From the NCBI GenBank assembly GCA_019096065.1, contig JAGUCH010000002.1, positions 3,856,501 through 3,920,500 of the forward strand: a stretch of 64,000 nt of DNA, written 5' to 3'. Below the pieces are notes generated by a model, which searched no databases, was not told the origin of the DNA, and worked only from the letters and a program-made list of their open reading frames with translations. Shown here one piece after another: positions 10,202 through 21,318 of the stretch. Both the position numbers and the translations under genes were made by a program. This DNA is from Paracyclopina nana. Its lineage: Eukaryota > Arthropoda > Copepoda > Cyclopoida > Cyclopettidae. How positions within the stretch are numbered: the first letter of the stretch is position 1; every line of letters starts with the position of its first letter.

Positions 10202-11460
10202 TTACTGAGGTTGCTGAGACAAAAATACACAATTTTGTTTAGAAAAGACAGCTTTTGCATATTGCTCAAAAACTCTGTCAGAAAAGCCATATTGAGATGG
10301 TAGAATTCCTTCCATGAAGGCTTGGTGTCCTCCATATTTAGTTGTAATGAAGGCAAATGACTCAGATTGAAGAGCTTCTTCAAGTGGAAGGCTGCCTTCA
10401 GGTGTAAACAAATCATCTTCGGCATTTAAGGCCAAAGTAGGCACCTTGATCTGGTGGATTCTTCCCTTAAGCTGACCTTTAGTGCAGTATTCATGGTGAC
10501 TGGGAAAGCCAAAAAGTGGACTTGTAAATCTTGCATCAAATTCCCTGATGGTTTTGCTAGCATACACCTGTTCAAGGTTTGGTAAATGCCCAAAATGGTT
10601 CGTATTCCTTTTCACCAAGTGAATAAGGCATTGAGTGATAAGTCTATTAATGAAGCAATTTAAGCCTGGTGTCTCCATGCTTACATTGCCCTTGAAGGGG
10701 TCAAAAGCAGCTGAGATGAGCATTGCTGCCACTAATTTTGCTTGAGCATGGTCATTTTGCTCAGATAAGTAGTTCCCCAGGAGAATGCCTCCAAATGAAA
10801 TGCCAACAGCCATCAATTGGCTTTGAGGGAAACAATGTTTGATGTGGTTAATCACATTTTGGAGATCTTCAGTGTCAGTGACACAGTAAGTTTTTGGTGT
10901 TTTAAGGCTCAGTCCCCCTTGGCCTCTGTTATTGAATACAACACATTTGATGCCACGCAGCCTGTATCTGGCTACATTGACAAGGCTTTTAATGTAGTCA
11001 GATTGAGAACAGCCAGCCATGCCTGGTAGAAACAGGCAAATGGGACCTTCATCTCCTGAATAGTCTGAATGAATCCAGTCCAAAGCAACTTCTCCACCAT
11101 CAGGCAGCTTAAGAACCTTTAAATGATAGTACAAATATGCTGATATCTTATGCAATTGTATTGTTTTACCTCACGAGTGTACTTAATATCCTTGAAAACA
11201 GATCTGATTATCGGAGCAAATATGGTTTGAAATCTGCCTTCATAGCACCAAAATGTGGGCCAATATTCTTCTTGCAAAATAGTTAGACTGGACTTAAGCT
11301 CTTGAGCAAGTCTGCTTGAAGGCTTGGAGTGTAATTGCACAGGTTTGACCACAAGCCTCCGGTAGTAAGCAAAATGCCCAATTAAAAAAATCACAGTCAA
11401 GCTGATGAGTGGGTATTCATCATGAAGATGCTTGTATTCAATCCAAATGCTGTAAATCAT
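10202..11460 (-). CDS. alpha/beta-hydrolase of the ABHD1/ABHD3 family, 401 aa
   Basis: Two exons, 11460-11170 and 11116-10202, joined across a 53-bp intron in phase 0. An N-terminal h-phobic anchor (about residues 17-33) is followed by an alpha/beta-hydrolase fold. The oxyanion region is LFLPGMAG (125-132), and the NRGQGG stretch (160-165) is typical of the family. The nucleophile is Ser204 in GISFGG, the acid is Asp331 or Asp332 in NAEDD, and the base is His361 in GGHQAF. ABHD1/3 proteins are membrane-bound enzymes acting on (lyso)phospholipids such as medium-chain phosphatidylcholines. The length is normal and all catalytic residues are present. The ATG at 11458-11460 is the first in frame. 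The gene faces the first SLC49-like gene across a 689-bp divergent spacer. Confidence 0.88.
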
Positions 11461-12149
11461 CACTTTGCTTTATGCTGCACTTAACGAAACTGAGACGTCC
11501 CAGAGTGAATCCTGCAAGTCACACTGATTGAACAACCATGGAAAAAATCCAAAATAATCAAAACTGTATGCTGACACTCCACTGGAACCAATCTGTATGA
11601 TCAGGCGAATTTCCAAAGAATAACGCAATTTTATAGCCTTTAACAACACATTCAGCTGCAGTATGGCCTCATGCGTGATTATGCATAATGATGTCCAGGT
11701 TGTAACGAGTTTTGTGTCAAGTACGCTATTCAATTTACCGAGAGTTCTTCATACAGCCTCTTCGAATTTTTCTGGTTCATTGGAGTGATAAAATGCCCAC
11801 ACAACTGCGTAAAAGCACAAAAATGGAATTCTGTTACATGCTTCAATTAACGTGTTTATTAATACGTATAAACTGTTATGAAGGCAGAATTGCGCTAAAA
11901 CGATTTGCCTAAATTTGCATACATGAACACGTTTAGAATTAATCATCACACTTGTAAAGTCTAGAAATTTCTAGCACGGTATTCATTTTTGTTTCGCGTA
12001 AGAAGTTCCAACGCAAAAGTTATTAATTACGCGTCATGCGCGAATGGTTCATACATCTGGAAATGACAATGCAATGATGCGTAAGATCATGGAAAATATC
12101 TACATAATCATCACCATTGAACAGTCATCCGCGATAAGTCGAGATAAAA
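11461..12149. promoter_or_regulatory. divergent spacer between ABHD1/3-like (-) and SLC49-like gene 1 (+)
   Basis: It should hold both promoters. I see no clear TATA box, CpG patch or further coding sequence; the open frames here lack features. Confidence 0.35.
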
Positions 12150-13972
12150 ATGTCAGTTAAATCAATCGGAAAAGGCAATTCACCCATTTACAATTTAGAT
12201 GGTTCAAATTGGTCGTTTTCCCAGAAAAAAGAGTGGAGTCAGGCCACAAGAAGCAATTCAGAAATTCCAAGTAAAGTCACCGGTAATGACAATTCAGAGT
12301 ATGTAGTTTACCCCGAAAGATGGTGGCTGTTGACCACGGTGGTTTTCCTTAATTTGGCAAATTACTCTCATTGGGTGTCATTTGCAAGTGTGTCAAAAAT
12401 TGCAGCCACTCATTACAACCAATCCGGAGAAATGATGGATCTCATTCCTACAGTATCCTATGGTTGTGGCGTGCCTTTTACACTCATTGCCACATACGTT
12501 GTTGAACGCTACGGTCTTAAAATTGGCCTACATGTTGGCGGCTTTTTAACAGGAATTGGTGTGTTTTTAACATCGTTTTAATCAAAAGTTCTGATGTACC
12601 AATTTTTGACAGGAGGACTTGCTTGCTGTCTCAGCACCTTTCCATATCTTTCGGAATACTTTTCCTCCAGCACAAAGTTCTTCATGGCCTTGGTTGGTCA
12701 AGCCTTGACAGGGACTGCATGTCCATTTATTTCTTGTGTCCCAACTAAGATTAGTCAGAATTGGTTCAGCTCAGAGCAAAGAACCTTAGCAACCATTTTA
12801 CTTGGGATGAGCAATGCAGTTGGCACATGCATGGGACAAATGTTCACACCCCTGTTTGTCCAAGAGCCAAGTCAGGTTCCTCTCATGAACATAGTCTGGT
12901 TTATTCCAGCAGCTCTAGGAGCCTTTTTGACATTTTGGAAGGTGATACAAGCTTTGCAGCTAATGCTGATGTAAAGGATACATCATTCAATTCAATTCTA
13001 GGTAACTTCTGATATTCCTCCAACACCTCCATCAGCCTCAGCTGACCATGCTAAGCCAACATCAGACTTTTCTCTAGCAAACTATTTCCACAGCATTAAG
13101 TTACTGCTGACCAATTGGTCATATGTCATTTTGGTCATGTTTGTCGGAGGAGCTATGGGATACCTCAACACCATTTCAACCAAGATTGAGCAAATATTTT
13201 GCTCCAAAGGCTACTCAAATCAACTAGCTGGAATTACTGGTTCTTTTATCCTTTTAATTGGATCGTTGTCATCCTTTATTTTTGGCCTTTTGGCATACAA
13301 GACAAAAAAGCCTATTTTGGTATCCAAATTAAGTGGTATGATTTCCATACCATCTATTATCATGATGGGGTACTTCATGAGGTATGAAAACCAAAGTCCT
13401 GCAATTATTGCCTCATGCATGCTTTTTGGAATGTTCACCATTGGTCCATACCCATTGATTCTGGAACTCATTGTAGAATGCACCTATCCAGTGGATCAGG
13501 TATAAAGCTTATCATAACACTGATGTATAATACTTGATCATTGCCTACTCAGGCAATTGGTACTGCTCTCATATTTTTGTCAAGTGCACTTCAAGGAGTG
13601 TTACTCATGACTGTCGAGAACTTTATGGTGACTGGGGTTCTCTTGGACAATGACTCAGTGTCAAACAGAACATGCATTGAAATAGAAGCAACCAATCTTG
13701 AACCACCAGTAACCCAAGACTATTCTAATTATTTGAACTTCATTACTGGCTATGTTGTAGCTTTGTCCCTGCTGTTTATGATTTTCTTTAAAACTGAACT
13801 GAAAAGAAGCAAAGCTGATGAAAACTCATCAATCCTGCAGGACCAAACTAACAACCAACGTCAGTTACCCGAGAAAATCTACTACATGTTTGATGATATT
13901 GACTGCCAATGCTTCATGTCAGGCCACTTTATGATGGGATCGGAATCTGGCACACTACTAAAAAGAAAATAA
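12150..13972 (+). CDS. SLC49-type major facilitator transporter, copy 1, 551 aa
   Basis: Exons 12150-12558, 12613-12941, 13002-13499, 13553-13972, with introns of 54, 60 and 53 bp. A hydrophilic N-terminal region of about 50 residues precedes YPERWWLL and about 12 membrane segments. The VERYGLKIGLH loop matches the MFS D/E-R-x-G signature between TM2 and TM3. The central VPTKISQNWF.SEQR..AT..LGMSN stretch (split here) is diagnostic of the SLC49 family (FLVCR, MFSD7/SLC49A3, DIRC2/SLC49A4) and is closest in look to SLC49A3. Family members move small organic solutes such as choline, heme or pyridoxine; the substrate cannot be read from sequence. The C-terminal tail is short and cytosolic. The TAA stop lies inside an AATAAA (13968-13973), so the 3' UTR may be only about 20 nt. 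Confidence 0.88.
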
Positions 13973-13973
13973 A
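13968..13973 (+). terminator. poly(A) signal overlapping the stop codon of transporter copy 1
   Basis: AATAAA contains the TAA stop (13970-13972). Cleavage some 15-30 nt later would fall just before the inverted-repeat element that begins near 14015. Confidence 0.5.
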
Positions 13974-14014
13974 TACAATTTAAAAACCGCTCTAAAAGTG
14001 GGTATTTTATAGTT

Positions 14015-14197
14015 ATTTATTTCGAGCTGGGGCACGTAAAGTAGGGTCATTAAATAGCTGAGCGAGGATTTTAAGATGGGAAAACTCAAGTACAGCTTTA
14101 CTAGCACGAGGGCTGTAATTGTACGAGTGTTTTTCCATTTCAAAAACCGAGGTCAGCTATTTAATGACCCAATTTTACGTGCCCCAGCTCGAAATAT
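14015..14197. mobile_element. foldback / MITE-like inverted-repeat element, about 183 bp
   Basis: The left arm (about 14015-14095) is complementary to the right arm (about 14110-14197) over almost the full length. Outer arms share CGAGCTGGGGCACGTAAA, the TCATTAAATAGCTGA core, and further inner matches up to a small loop (about 14096-14109). No coding capacity. It looks like a non-autonomous DNA element or foldback element inserted just 3' of the transporter gene. Confidence 0.7.
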
Positions 14198-14379
14198 ACA
14201 ATTTTATATTCTGTAATACGATTTTTGAGTGTTTTAATGAAGTTACCGGGCTGCCCTGTGCCCTAGAAAATACTGCTTGGTTTTTAGTTACTATGTGAAT
14301 ATCACTGGCTCTCATTAGCTAGCATCCAGTGGGTTGGGAGCAAGTAAATAGACTTTTAAAAACCATTTCTTCAGATGTG

Positions 14380-14451
14380 TTCCTATGGCACAATGGTTAG
14401 AGTGCTAGGCTCTTGATTCAGCAGTTTAGGGTTCAAACCCCAGTCAATCCT
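14380..14451 (+). repeat. tRNA-Gln-like pseudogene or SINE head
   Basis: It has a good A box (TGGCACAATGGTTAGAG), a perfect 4-bp D stem (GCAC/GTGC) and an exact B box (GGTTCAAACCC at 14430-14440). A TTG triplet sits in the anticodon-loop position. The acceptor stem does not pair, and the T stem keeps only three strong pairs. It is therefore not a working tRNA, but it retains RNA polymerase III promoter boxes. Confidence 0.55.
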
Positions 14452-14525
14452 TAACTTATTTTTTTTCTTTATCTCGCTTAAATTATGGTTAAAGTCCTAT
14501 AAATAGCATGCCATTTTTATGATGT

Positions 14526-14590
14526 TTTCATAGCCTAGTTGTTAGAGCATTTGTATTCTAAACCCACTGTCTGAGGCTTGAATCTTGGAT
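14526..14590 (+). repeat. second, more decayed tRNA-like sequence
   Basis: TAGCCTAGTTGTTAGAGC resembles an A box, and GGCTTGAATCT about 30 nt later is a weakened B box. It follows the first tRNA-like copy by about 75 bp in the same orientation, as in a decayed SINE pair. Confidence 0.35.
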
Positions 14591-16819
14591 AATCCTCTCT
14601 TTGTCCTACTTCTTTGGAATTGGGATTACTTCCATGCAATAAAAGGGGCATTAAATTACTTAAAATCCCTCAAATTTGATTCAAGGGCTGTTAAGTATTT
14701 AATATCCCCCAAATTGCTTAGAAAGAACTGTGATATAAAAGAGCTGAGTCGGATTGGTAAACTGAATTATAACACGAGGAAATCGCATTACAGTATATAA
14801 AAACTTATTGCCAATTGTTGCGAAAAAGATAAAAATGAACGGCAAGGATAAATGTGTTATGATGAACGCTGCGCAAATACCTTGAAGTCTGTAAAAATTG
14901 CGTCTGGATCAGTCTAGAGTATTATCTCTCTTAAAAAATAAGCAAGGTGGGGCAGACATAATGGGATAAAACAGGAATTTACGCTTTTTCACTTTAAAAC
15001 TTATTTTTTCTGTTTTTTAAGGGCTGATCATGTATGAGAAATATCATGACAGATGACCCTAGTCTGCAATCAAGCAAGCTGTTTATGCCTGCCAAACAAC
15101 AAATCTGAGTTAGCAACAAGTACTGCTTAATGATGAGAGAGCGCGCGCGCGTACGCAGCAACTCGCGCGCGTTACTCAGTTCACTCAGCTTTGCTTTGTT
15201 ATGATTTTGCTGGCTGTTTCGAGACTTGCAGCATTAATCACATTTGTGTTATGGTGATGCCCAAGAGTGGAAATCATTCCTTAACACTCATCAAATTTGG
15301 GACAATTATCCCAAAACTGAGATAAACTGAGGCAAATAGAACTAAACTGAGACAACTGGAGGGGTCCACAAAAACTACCCTCAGGTTCAGCTGTCAGACA
15401 CAAAGACATCAGCTGATACTACTACTTGCTCATCAACACAAAGGTAAAAGTGAAGCCCTTCATTTTATAGCTTCATCTCATATAATATATATTTTGGCAG
15501 CCCTTCTATCCTAATATTTTTGACATAAAGGCCCTAAAAACCATTGAGCTGCCAGGGATATGGGACACTGTCTTGAAGCATAATTTATTACGAACCAGTT
15601 TTGAGTAATATCGGAGAAAGGGGGAAAGAAATGTCAAGCTGCACTTAGAAAAATGTAGGTCACTTTGTAAGGCTCAAAGGATTTTTCGTGATGCATGGCC
15701 AAAATTCCTGCCAATTTCAATGCGCAATATTTCAGATAGAACCGCAAAAGTGATGTACACTTTCTACTGTTTTGCATAATGAGCAGCTACTTTCGTAAGA
15801 TTCATTCGAACTTTGTTGGACTTGGAAAAAGGCCAGTGACATTCTTTGAACAAAAAGGCTAAAGAATGAAACAGTGTCACACTATTTCGAGTGCACGTGA
15901 GTGACCTTGGAGTTTTATTAACTTTTTGTGGGATATTAATGACGAGAACTGCAAAAAGTCTCTCGCTATTGTTTTGCACTTTTCATAATGTGACCTCCAT
16001 ATAATCATCTTCGACAAAAGGAAATGCCTCTAGTTTTTCTGGCATTTTACACTTCCTGACAAAGGTTGATTTCTTGAGCTAGCTAGAATTAAGGTCAAAG
16101 ACCTCTAGTTGTCTCGTCCTTTATCTGCTCTGAGCTCGCTGTAGCAGTGAGCTATCTCCACAAATTGTGCTATTTTGCGGCATGCTTGCCCTTCCTAAAG
16201 CAGAAAAATGCAACAAAATCAAACGAATTGATGAGAAAGGCAACAGTTACTATTATAAACTATCAATCTCATAAAACAAAAATTAAGCACATAAGTTACT
16301 GTTTTTCGGCTTGAAACAGTCTTATTTCAAATAAAATAACTCCCCTTATTCCTGGCTTAACGCAAGTGATGTCAGGAAGTTAAGCCCGAAAACAAGAAAC
16401 TTGCGATTAGTGAACTTTGCTCCTACGAACTTGGAAGTGTTAAAGTTCAGTCAAAGCAAAAAATATAATTCACTCTTTATGCTTGGTATGCCAAATGAGC
16501 GCTGGACCTTAATTCTGGTGTAAAGGTTCAAATTGACAACTGTACCTACAAATATAAATGCCAACTAAGTTTCGTCCACATTTTTAGGCTTTGTTTATGA
16601 AATAGTTAGTTAATATATTTGCTGCTTATGAAAAAAAAATACTTTTTCTGAACTTGGTCAGTTAAATATTTATCCGCAACTTTGTATTTACCTGCCTACT
16701 AAAGAAGTTTATCTTACGCCTAGGTAGGCTACCTTGAAGACATCAATTCATCAATTTCGCTTTTATTGCAGTTTCGCTTGCTCGGCTGTAATCAAACTTG
16801 ACCTTTGACAGCCATCACG

Positions 16820-18652
16820 ATGTCAAAGAACAACATTACCTCAGATAACGAAGGAATCAGACCTTTTAATGTGGAGAAACAGCTTAACTGTACAAAGCTG
16901 CTAGTCAAAGACAAGCTTTTGTCCAAGATAGCTTTCAAGCCTGCTCAAGAAAACCAAGACCCTGTTGAGGTTGAAATGGCCACTGTGGAGGACCCTAAAG
17001 ATCTATACAGAGTGTACCCTCAAAGGTGGTGGATTCTGGCCACTGTGGTCTTGCTGAATCTGGCGAACTATTCACATTGGGTGGCCTTCCCAAGTGTGGC
17101 AAAAACTGCTGCCAAGCACTATGATCAGCCTGGAGACAGAATGGATCTCATACCCACTGTGTCATATGGATTAGGAGTGCCTTGCTGCCTTCTCGCAACT
17201 TATATTGTAGAACGTTATGGCCTCAGGACTGGATTACATATTGGTGGCCTCTTCACTGGCATTGGTAATCAATTGAAGAAAAATCCATTGACTTCATTTA
17301 TATATTAAATGGTTTCAGGTGGCCTCCTATGTTGCCTTAGCACCCTACCTCACCTCAGTGATGGTTTGACATCTGATACAAAGTTTTACTTGGCCCTAGT
17401 TGGTCAAGCCCTGACTGGAATTGCATGTCCATTTATTTCTTGTGTTCCAACAAAGATAAGCCAACACTGGTTCAGCGATGAGCAAAGAGCCTTGGCTACT
17501 ATTTTGCTTGGGATGAGCAACCCAATTGGAATTGTCATGGGCCAAATGCTGACACCAATGTTTGTCAGAGAGGAAGCCGATGTGCCACTTTTGAACATCA
17601 TCTGGTTTATTCCAGCTGGCCTTGGATCCATCTTGACAATTTGGAAGGTGAAATCACAAACTTCCCTGAGTTTGATCAATTACTCAAATTAATTCATTTT
17701 TTTAAGGTAACTGCTAATGTTCCTCCAAAGCCACCATCTCCCTCAGCTGCAATTGCTAGGCAACATAGAGCAACATCTGGGTATGAGTACTGGCCAAACA
17801 TTAAGAAGCTAGCCACCAATTGGCCATTTATTATTCTGTTCATGTTTGTGGGTGGAGCAATGGGTTATGTCAGCACCATTTCTACCAAGATTGAGCAAAT
17901 CTTGTGCTCAAAAGGTTATTCAGACCAACTTGCAGGAGTATCTGGGGCACTTATTCTTCTGATGGGATTCATTTTTTCATTTCCTTTTGGAATCTTGGCT
18001 TACAAAACTAAGAAGCCAGTTTTAATGTGCAAGATCTCTGGTTTTGTTGTCATCACAGCGCTGATCATGATGGGATATTTCATGCGAGTGCCTGACCAAG
18101 GTGGTGCAATTATTGCCTCAGCAGTGTTACTTGGAATATTTGCTCTTGGGCCCTATCCAATTGCATTGGAGCTCATTGTGGAATGTACCTATCCAGTAGA
18201 TCAAGTAAATAGTACATCAACCCTTCCTATCTACCTCTTGTTAATTATGCTGTTTGCAGGCAATTGGTACAGCATTCATTTTTCTCTCCAGCGCTTTACA
18301 AGGAGTTCTCTTGATGGAAGTTGAGAACCATATTGGCCAGCCTCTCAGTGATGAGGATATGCTTATTCAAAAATGTGTTGCTCAAGGAGACACAGGTCAC
18401 CAACAACCAAAAGATTATTCAGCCTACTTGAATTTCATCACCGTTTACATGGTCCTCCTTAGTTTACTCTTTATGATTTTCTTCAAAACTGACATGAAGA
18501 GAACAATGGCAGATGAAGACTCTAAAGAGAAGACAAAAATGGCTAAGACAAAAATGGCTGGCGTCAACAGCCACGACATTGAACAGACTGCTTCTGCAAG
18601 CAACCCAGAAGAAAGTGAGACTTTATTTTCTGCTGCTGAGTCAGCTCCTTGA
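16820..18652 (+). CDS. SLC49-type major facilitator transporter, copy 2, 554 aa
   Basis: Exons 16820-17264, 17319-17647, 17707-18204, 18260-18652 (introns 54, 59 and 55 bp). Exons 2 and 3 are the same lengths as in copy 1 (329 and 498 nt) and all three intron positions match, so this is a tandem duplicate. It has about 12 membrane segments, the VERYGLRTGLH MFS signature, and the family block VPTKISQHWFSDEQR with GMSN. Divergence from copy 1 is greatest in the N-terminal 60 residues and the C-terminal tail. Here the tail has KTKMAKTKMA and an acidic Ser/Glu-rich end. The ATG at 16820 is preferred over an in-frame TTG. AATAAA at 18909-18914 and 18915-18920 would end the 3' UTR near the stop of the opposing gene. 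Confidence 0.88.
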
Positions 18653-18935
18653 CCACTATGATCTCAGCCGGCCTTGTTGATGCTAAGTACTTCCTGTATT
18701 GTAAATTAAGTCTACTGGGAGTACAAGGTATTCAGTCAGAGATGTCACAGAATAATATGATAATGAGCATTGTCCAACAATGGTAAAAATCTTCCAATCA
18801 GCCGTGTTTGATATTTGATCAAAAGTAAGACAACACCTGTACTGTATAACTTTGCAAAGTGTCAGAGATAAAATCTTTTGTAGAGTCCTATGCTATATAA
18901 ACTGTCAGAATAAAAATAAATCCTTTCATGCCTAA

Positions 18936-20740
18936 TTACAAGCAAGTCACTCTAACCCTTCTGGCTGGGGATGAGTTGAGGGATACTGAGGAGCTCTTTT
19001 CTCCTCCCCCTAACTCTTGCTGAGGGGAAACTAATGTTGTAGAAGATGAGGCAGATGTTGTGGAAGAGTTCATCATTCCCCTATCTTGAGAAGAGGATGA
19101 GAGCATTCTCAGCTTCTTTTTCAGACTGGCCCTTTTGGCACTTAGAAAACTTTTGGGTGTGCTCCCACTTTCATCACCACTGCTTGATGAAGAGCTCATC
19201 TCCTCCAGAATAGTACTTGAAGCAGTGAGGTCCACTGAAACTTGTCGCTGCAGATTTCTACGATGAAACATGGCATTCCTGTTTTCAATGGCCAAGCTTT
19301 GACTTCTCATCCTACTGTTATTTGCCAACTGTGGGTAATACATGTTGGTTGTGGCTGGGTGAGGTACTGGCAGTTGGTTAACATATGGTCCATAAGTGGG
19401 ATTGGGTACAAAAGATCTTGATGTTGAAGAAAATTGTTGTTGCTGTTGATGGTATTGGTTTCTCTTGACTAGATATGGATTTGGCATACTAGGTTGGGGT
19501 AGATGATGGTGGATGGCATGGAAACCCAAACAAGCATGGCAGGGTTGATGAGTGTTAGCAAAAAAATAAGTTTGGGTAGAAGGAGCATTCTCTTTAAGAG
19601 CTTTCCTAGGAGGAGGAGAAGACCATCCAGCAGAGTCTGAAGAATGGAATTGGTAGCATAGGCTGCATTGCTCAATGACATTGTTTTTCTCATTTCTAAG
19701 CTGAAGCTGAGGCATGCTGTTACTAGGATGTTCATTTTTCTGCTTCATGCTTTTCCTGGCCTTGTCTTTCTTTGGACCTCTGAAACATAAAGAGTAATTT
19801 TAACATGAGTCAATTGTTTGCATGTTTTCTTACACTCCATCCAGGCTGGTGCTTTTCCTTCTTACTAACAGTTCTTTTGCCTTATTGGGCTGAAATTGAC
19901 TTGGAGAAGATTGGACTGAGTCTGTAGATGATATTGAAGCTGATGTGTACGTTTTGGACATTGTGGGATTTATGGCTGAAGCTGTGGTTAATGGAATGGA
20001 GTTCAAGATGTCAGCTCTGATTTTGACAGCATCCCTGCTAAACATGGATTCCACATAGCTGCTAGACCTTCTTTCTTTTGCATGCTCTTGAAAGGCCTTT
20101 TTATCCCTTGGGTCTGAGCCTAAAATCATGACATTGTGGCATGACACAGGTTTCCAAATAAGGTTTTACCTGAGGCTGAGGAAGTGGTCGATGAGGATGA
20201 CTTGTCCTTTTTGCCTTGTAAGTCATGTCCAATGAGACCATCAGCAGTTGCTCTTCTTTTTTTAGACATTAAAGGTGAATCAAAAGAGGACTGACTAGAC
20301 ATGGACACCAAAACGCTTTTGCCCTTTAGCAGTTTATGGCCTGATGTCTTGGGCCTTGCTGATGGACTACTAGCAGCCAATGAGGGTGAACTATGGACCA
20401 CAGCAGCTGTCACTTTGGACTTGGATCCTATTTTCAACTCCTGCATTCCTTTTTCCAAGTCTGAATCACATCCTGAAGTGATATTATTCCCATCAGACCC
20501 TGCACACATGACTGAGTCTTCTTCCTCTTCATCCATTCTGTCACTGTCATCATCCAGGCAACTTTCAGAGTCTTCAGGGTTGGTCAGCATTCCTATGATT
20601 AATACTAAGTATTTTGCACCTTCAATTTTTTATATATAGTTTGCTTTACCAAGTAGCAAAGCCTTTTTGAGTCCCACCACAGCCAAAGTATTAGGAATTG
20701 TGGCTCGTTTCTTCCTTTTAAAAATGTCAAGGAAGGACAT
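18936..20740 (-). CDS. Ser-rich protein of unknown function, 547 aa
   Basis: Four exons on the minus strand: 20740-20650, 20592-20170, 20119-19834, 19779-18936. Introns are 57, 50 and 54 bp; the frame closes at phases 1, 1 and 2. The N-terminus MSFLDIFKRKKRATIPNT then LKKALLLGML looks like a conserved amphipathic/basic start. An acidic DDDSDRMDEEEED region follows. A central block (about 172-205: DPRDKKAFQEHAKERR, then YVESMFSRDAVKIRADIL) is the best candidate for a folded or conserved motif. The rest is low-complexity, with a QQQQQ run, His-rich patch and polySer. Basophilic kinase or 14-3-3-like sites recur (RRSSS, RRKSTS, RSQS, RQVS, KRAS). I do not recognise the family. It looks like a phosphorylated scaffold or cytoskeletal regulator, but that is only inference. 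Confidence 0.7.
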
Positions 20741-21318
20741 TTTGATTTTCACACCACTGCTGTGCCACCAGCTATTAAAGGATTTCGACATTTAAGACTA
20801 CACTTCCATGCCAAAGGTTTCAGGCCTACTGCCCCTGGATAGATATGCCACGTACTGCTTATCTGGGAAAATGGTAGTAAGATCTACTTCAGTAGTGGAG
20901 CATAATTAATAGCAAATATTGGTTATCTCCTGGCAGCTAGATAGCTCCGACATGGAGTATGCTTGTATTTTGAATACATAATTTGGTATGACATTTGAAA
21001 CAAGTATGCATAACGATAATTGATAATCGATGTAGTTACCTTTATGTTAACTGTTTCGGATTAGTATTCCCTTCTCTTCAAAAGCATTATTTCTGAGTGT
21101 TTTTCTAATGAGATTAGATTAGAAGTAAATGCAGTTTAGATGTATTTCGTAAGTGCCATAGCATCCGATACAGGTAGAGAGTTGAAATTGCGTGACGGTT
21201 TCCAAGCTTTCTAATGACAAAGATGGACCATGAGCTACTAAGTATGCTAAAGCATACAGTTCCACACACACAAGGACTGGCCAAGCTTTATATTTATTAC
21301 TTTGTGCAAATTAATTCA
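20741..21318. other. spacer between two minus-strand genes
   Basis: It should contain the promoter of the 547-aa gene and the 3' UTR of the pseudokinase gene. AATAAA on the minus strand at 21338-21343 lies just before the proposed pseudokinase stop. No gene is seen here. Confidence 0.35.

Larger units (their letters stand above)
14198..16819. other. spacer between the transporter paralogues
   Basis: It holds two tRNA-like fossils (14380-14590) and an alternating CG tract (15142-15155 and 15163-15170). A likely 5' UTR acceptor for copy 2 ends at 16770. No third transporter copy or other gene is visible. Confidence 0.4.

Noticed and set aside
14380..14451. Functional tRNA-Gln gene
   Set aside because: The acceptor stem does not pair and the T stem is incomplete.
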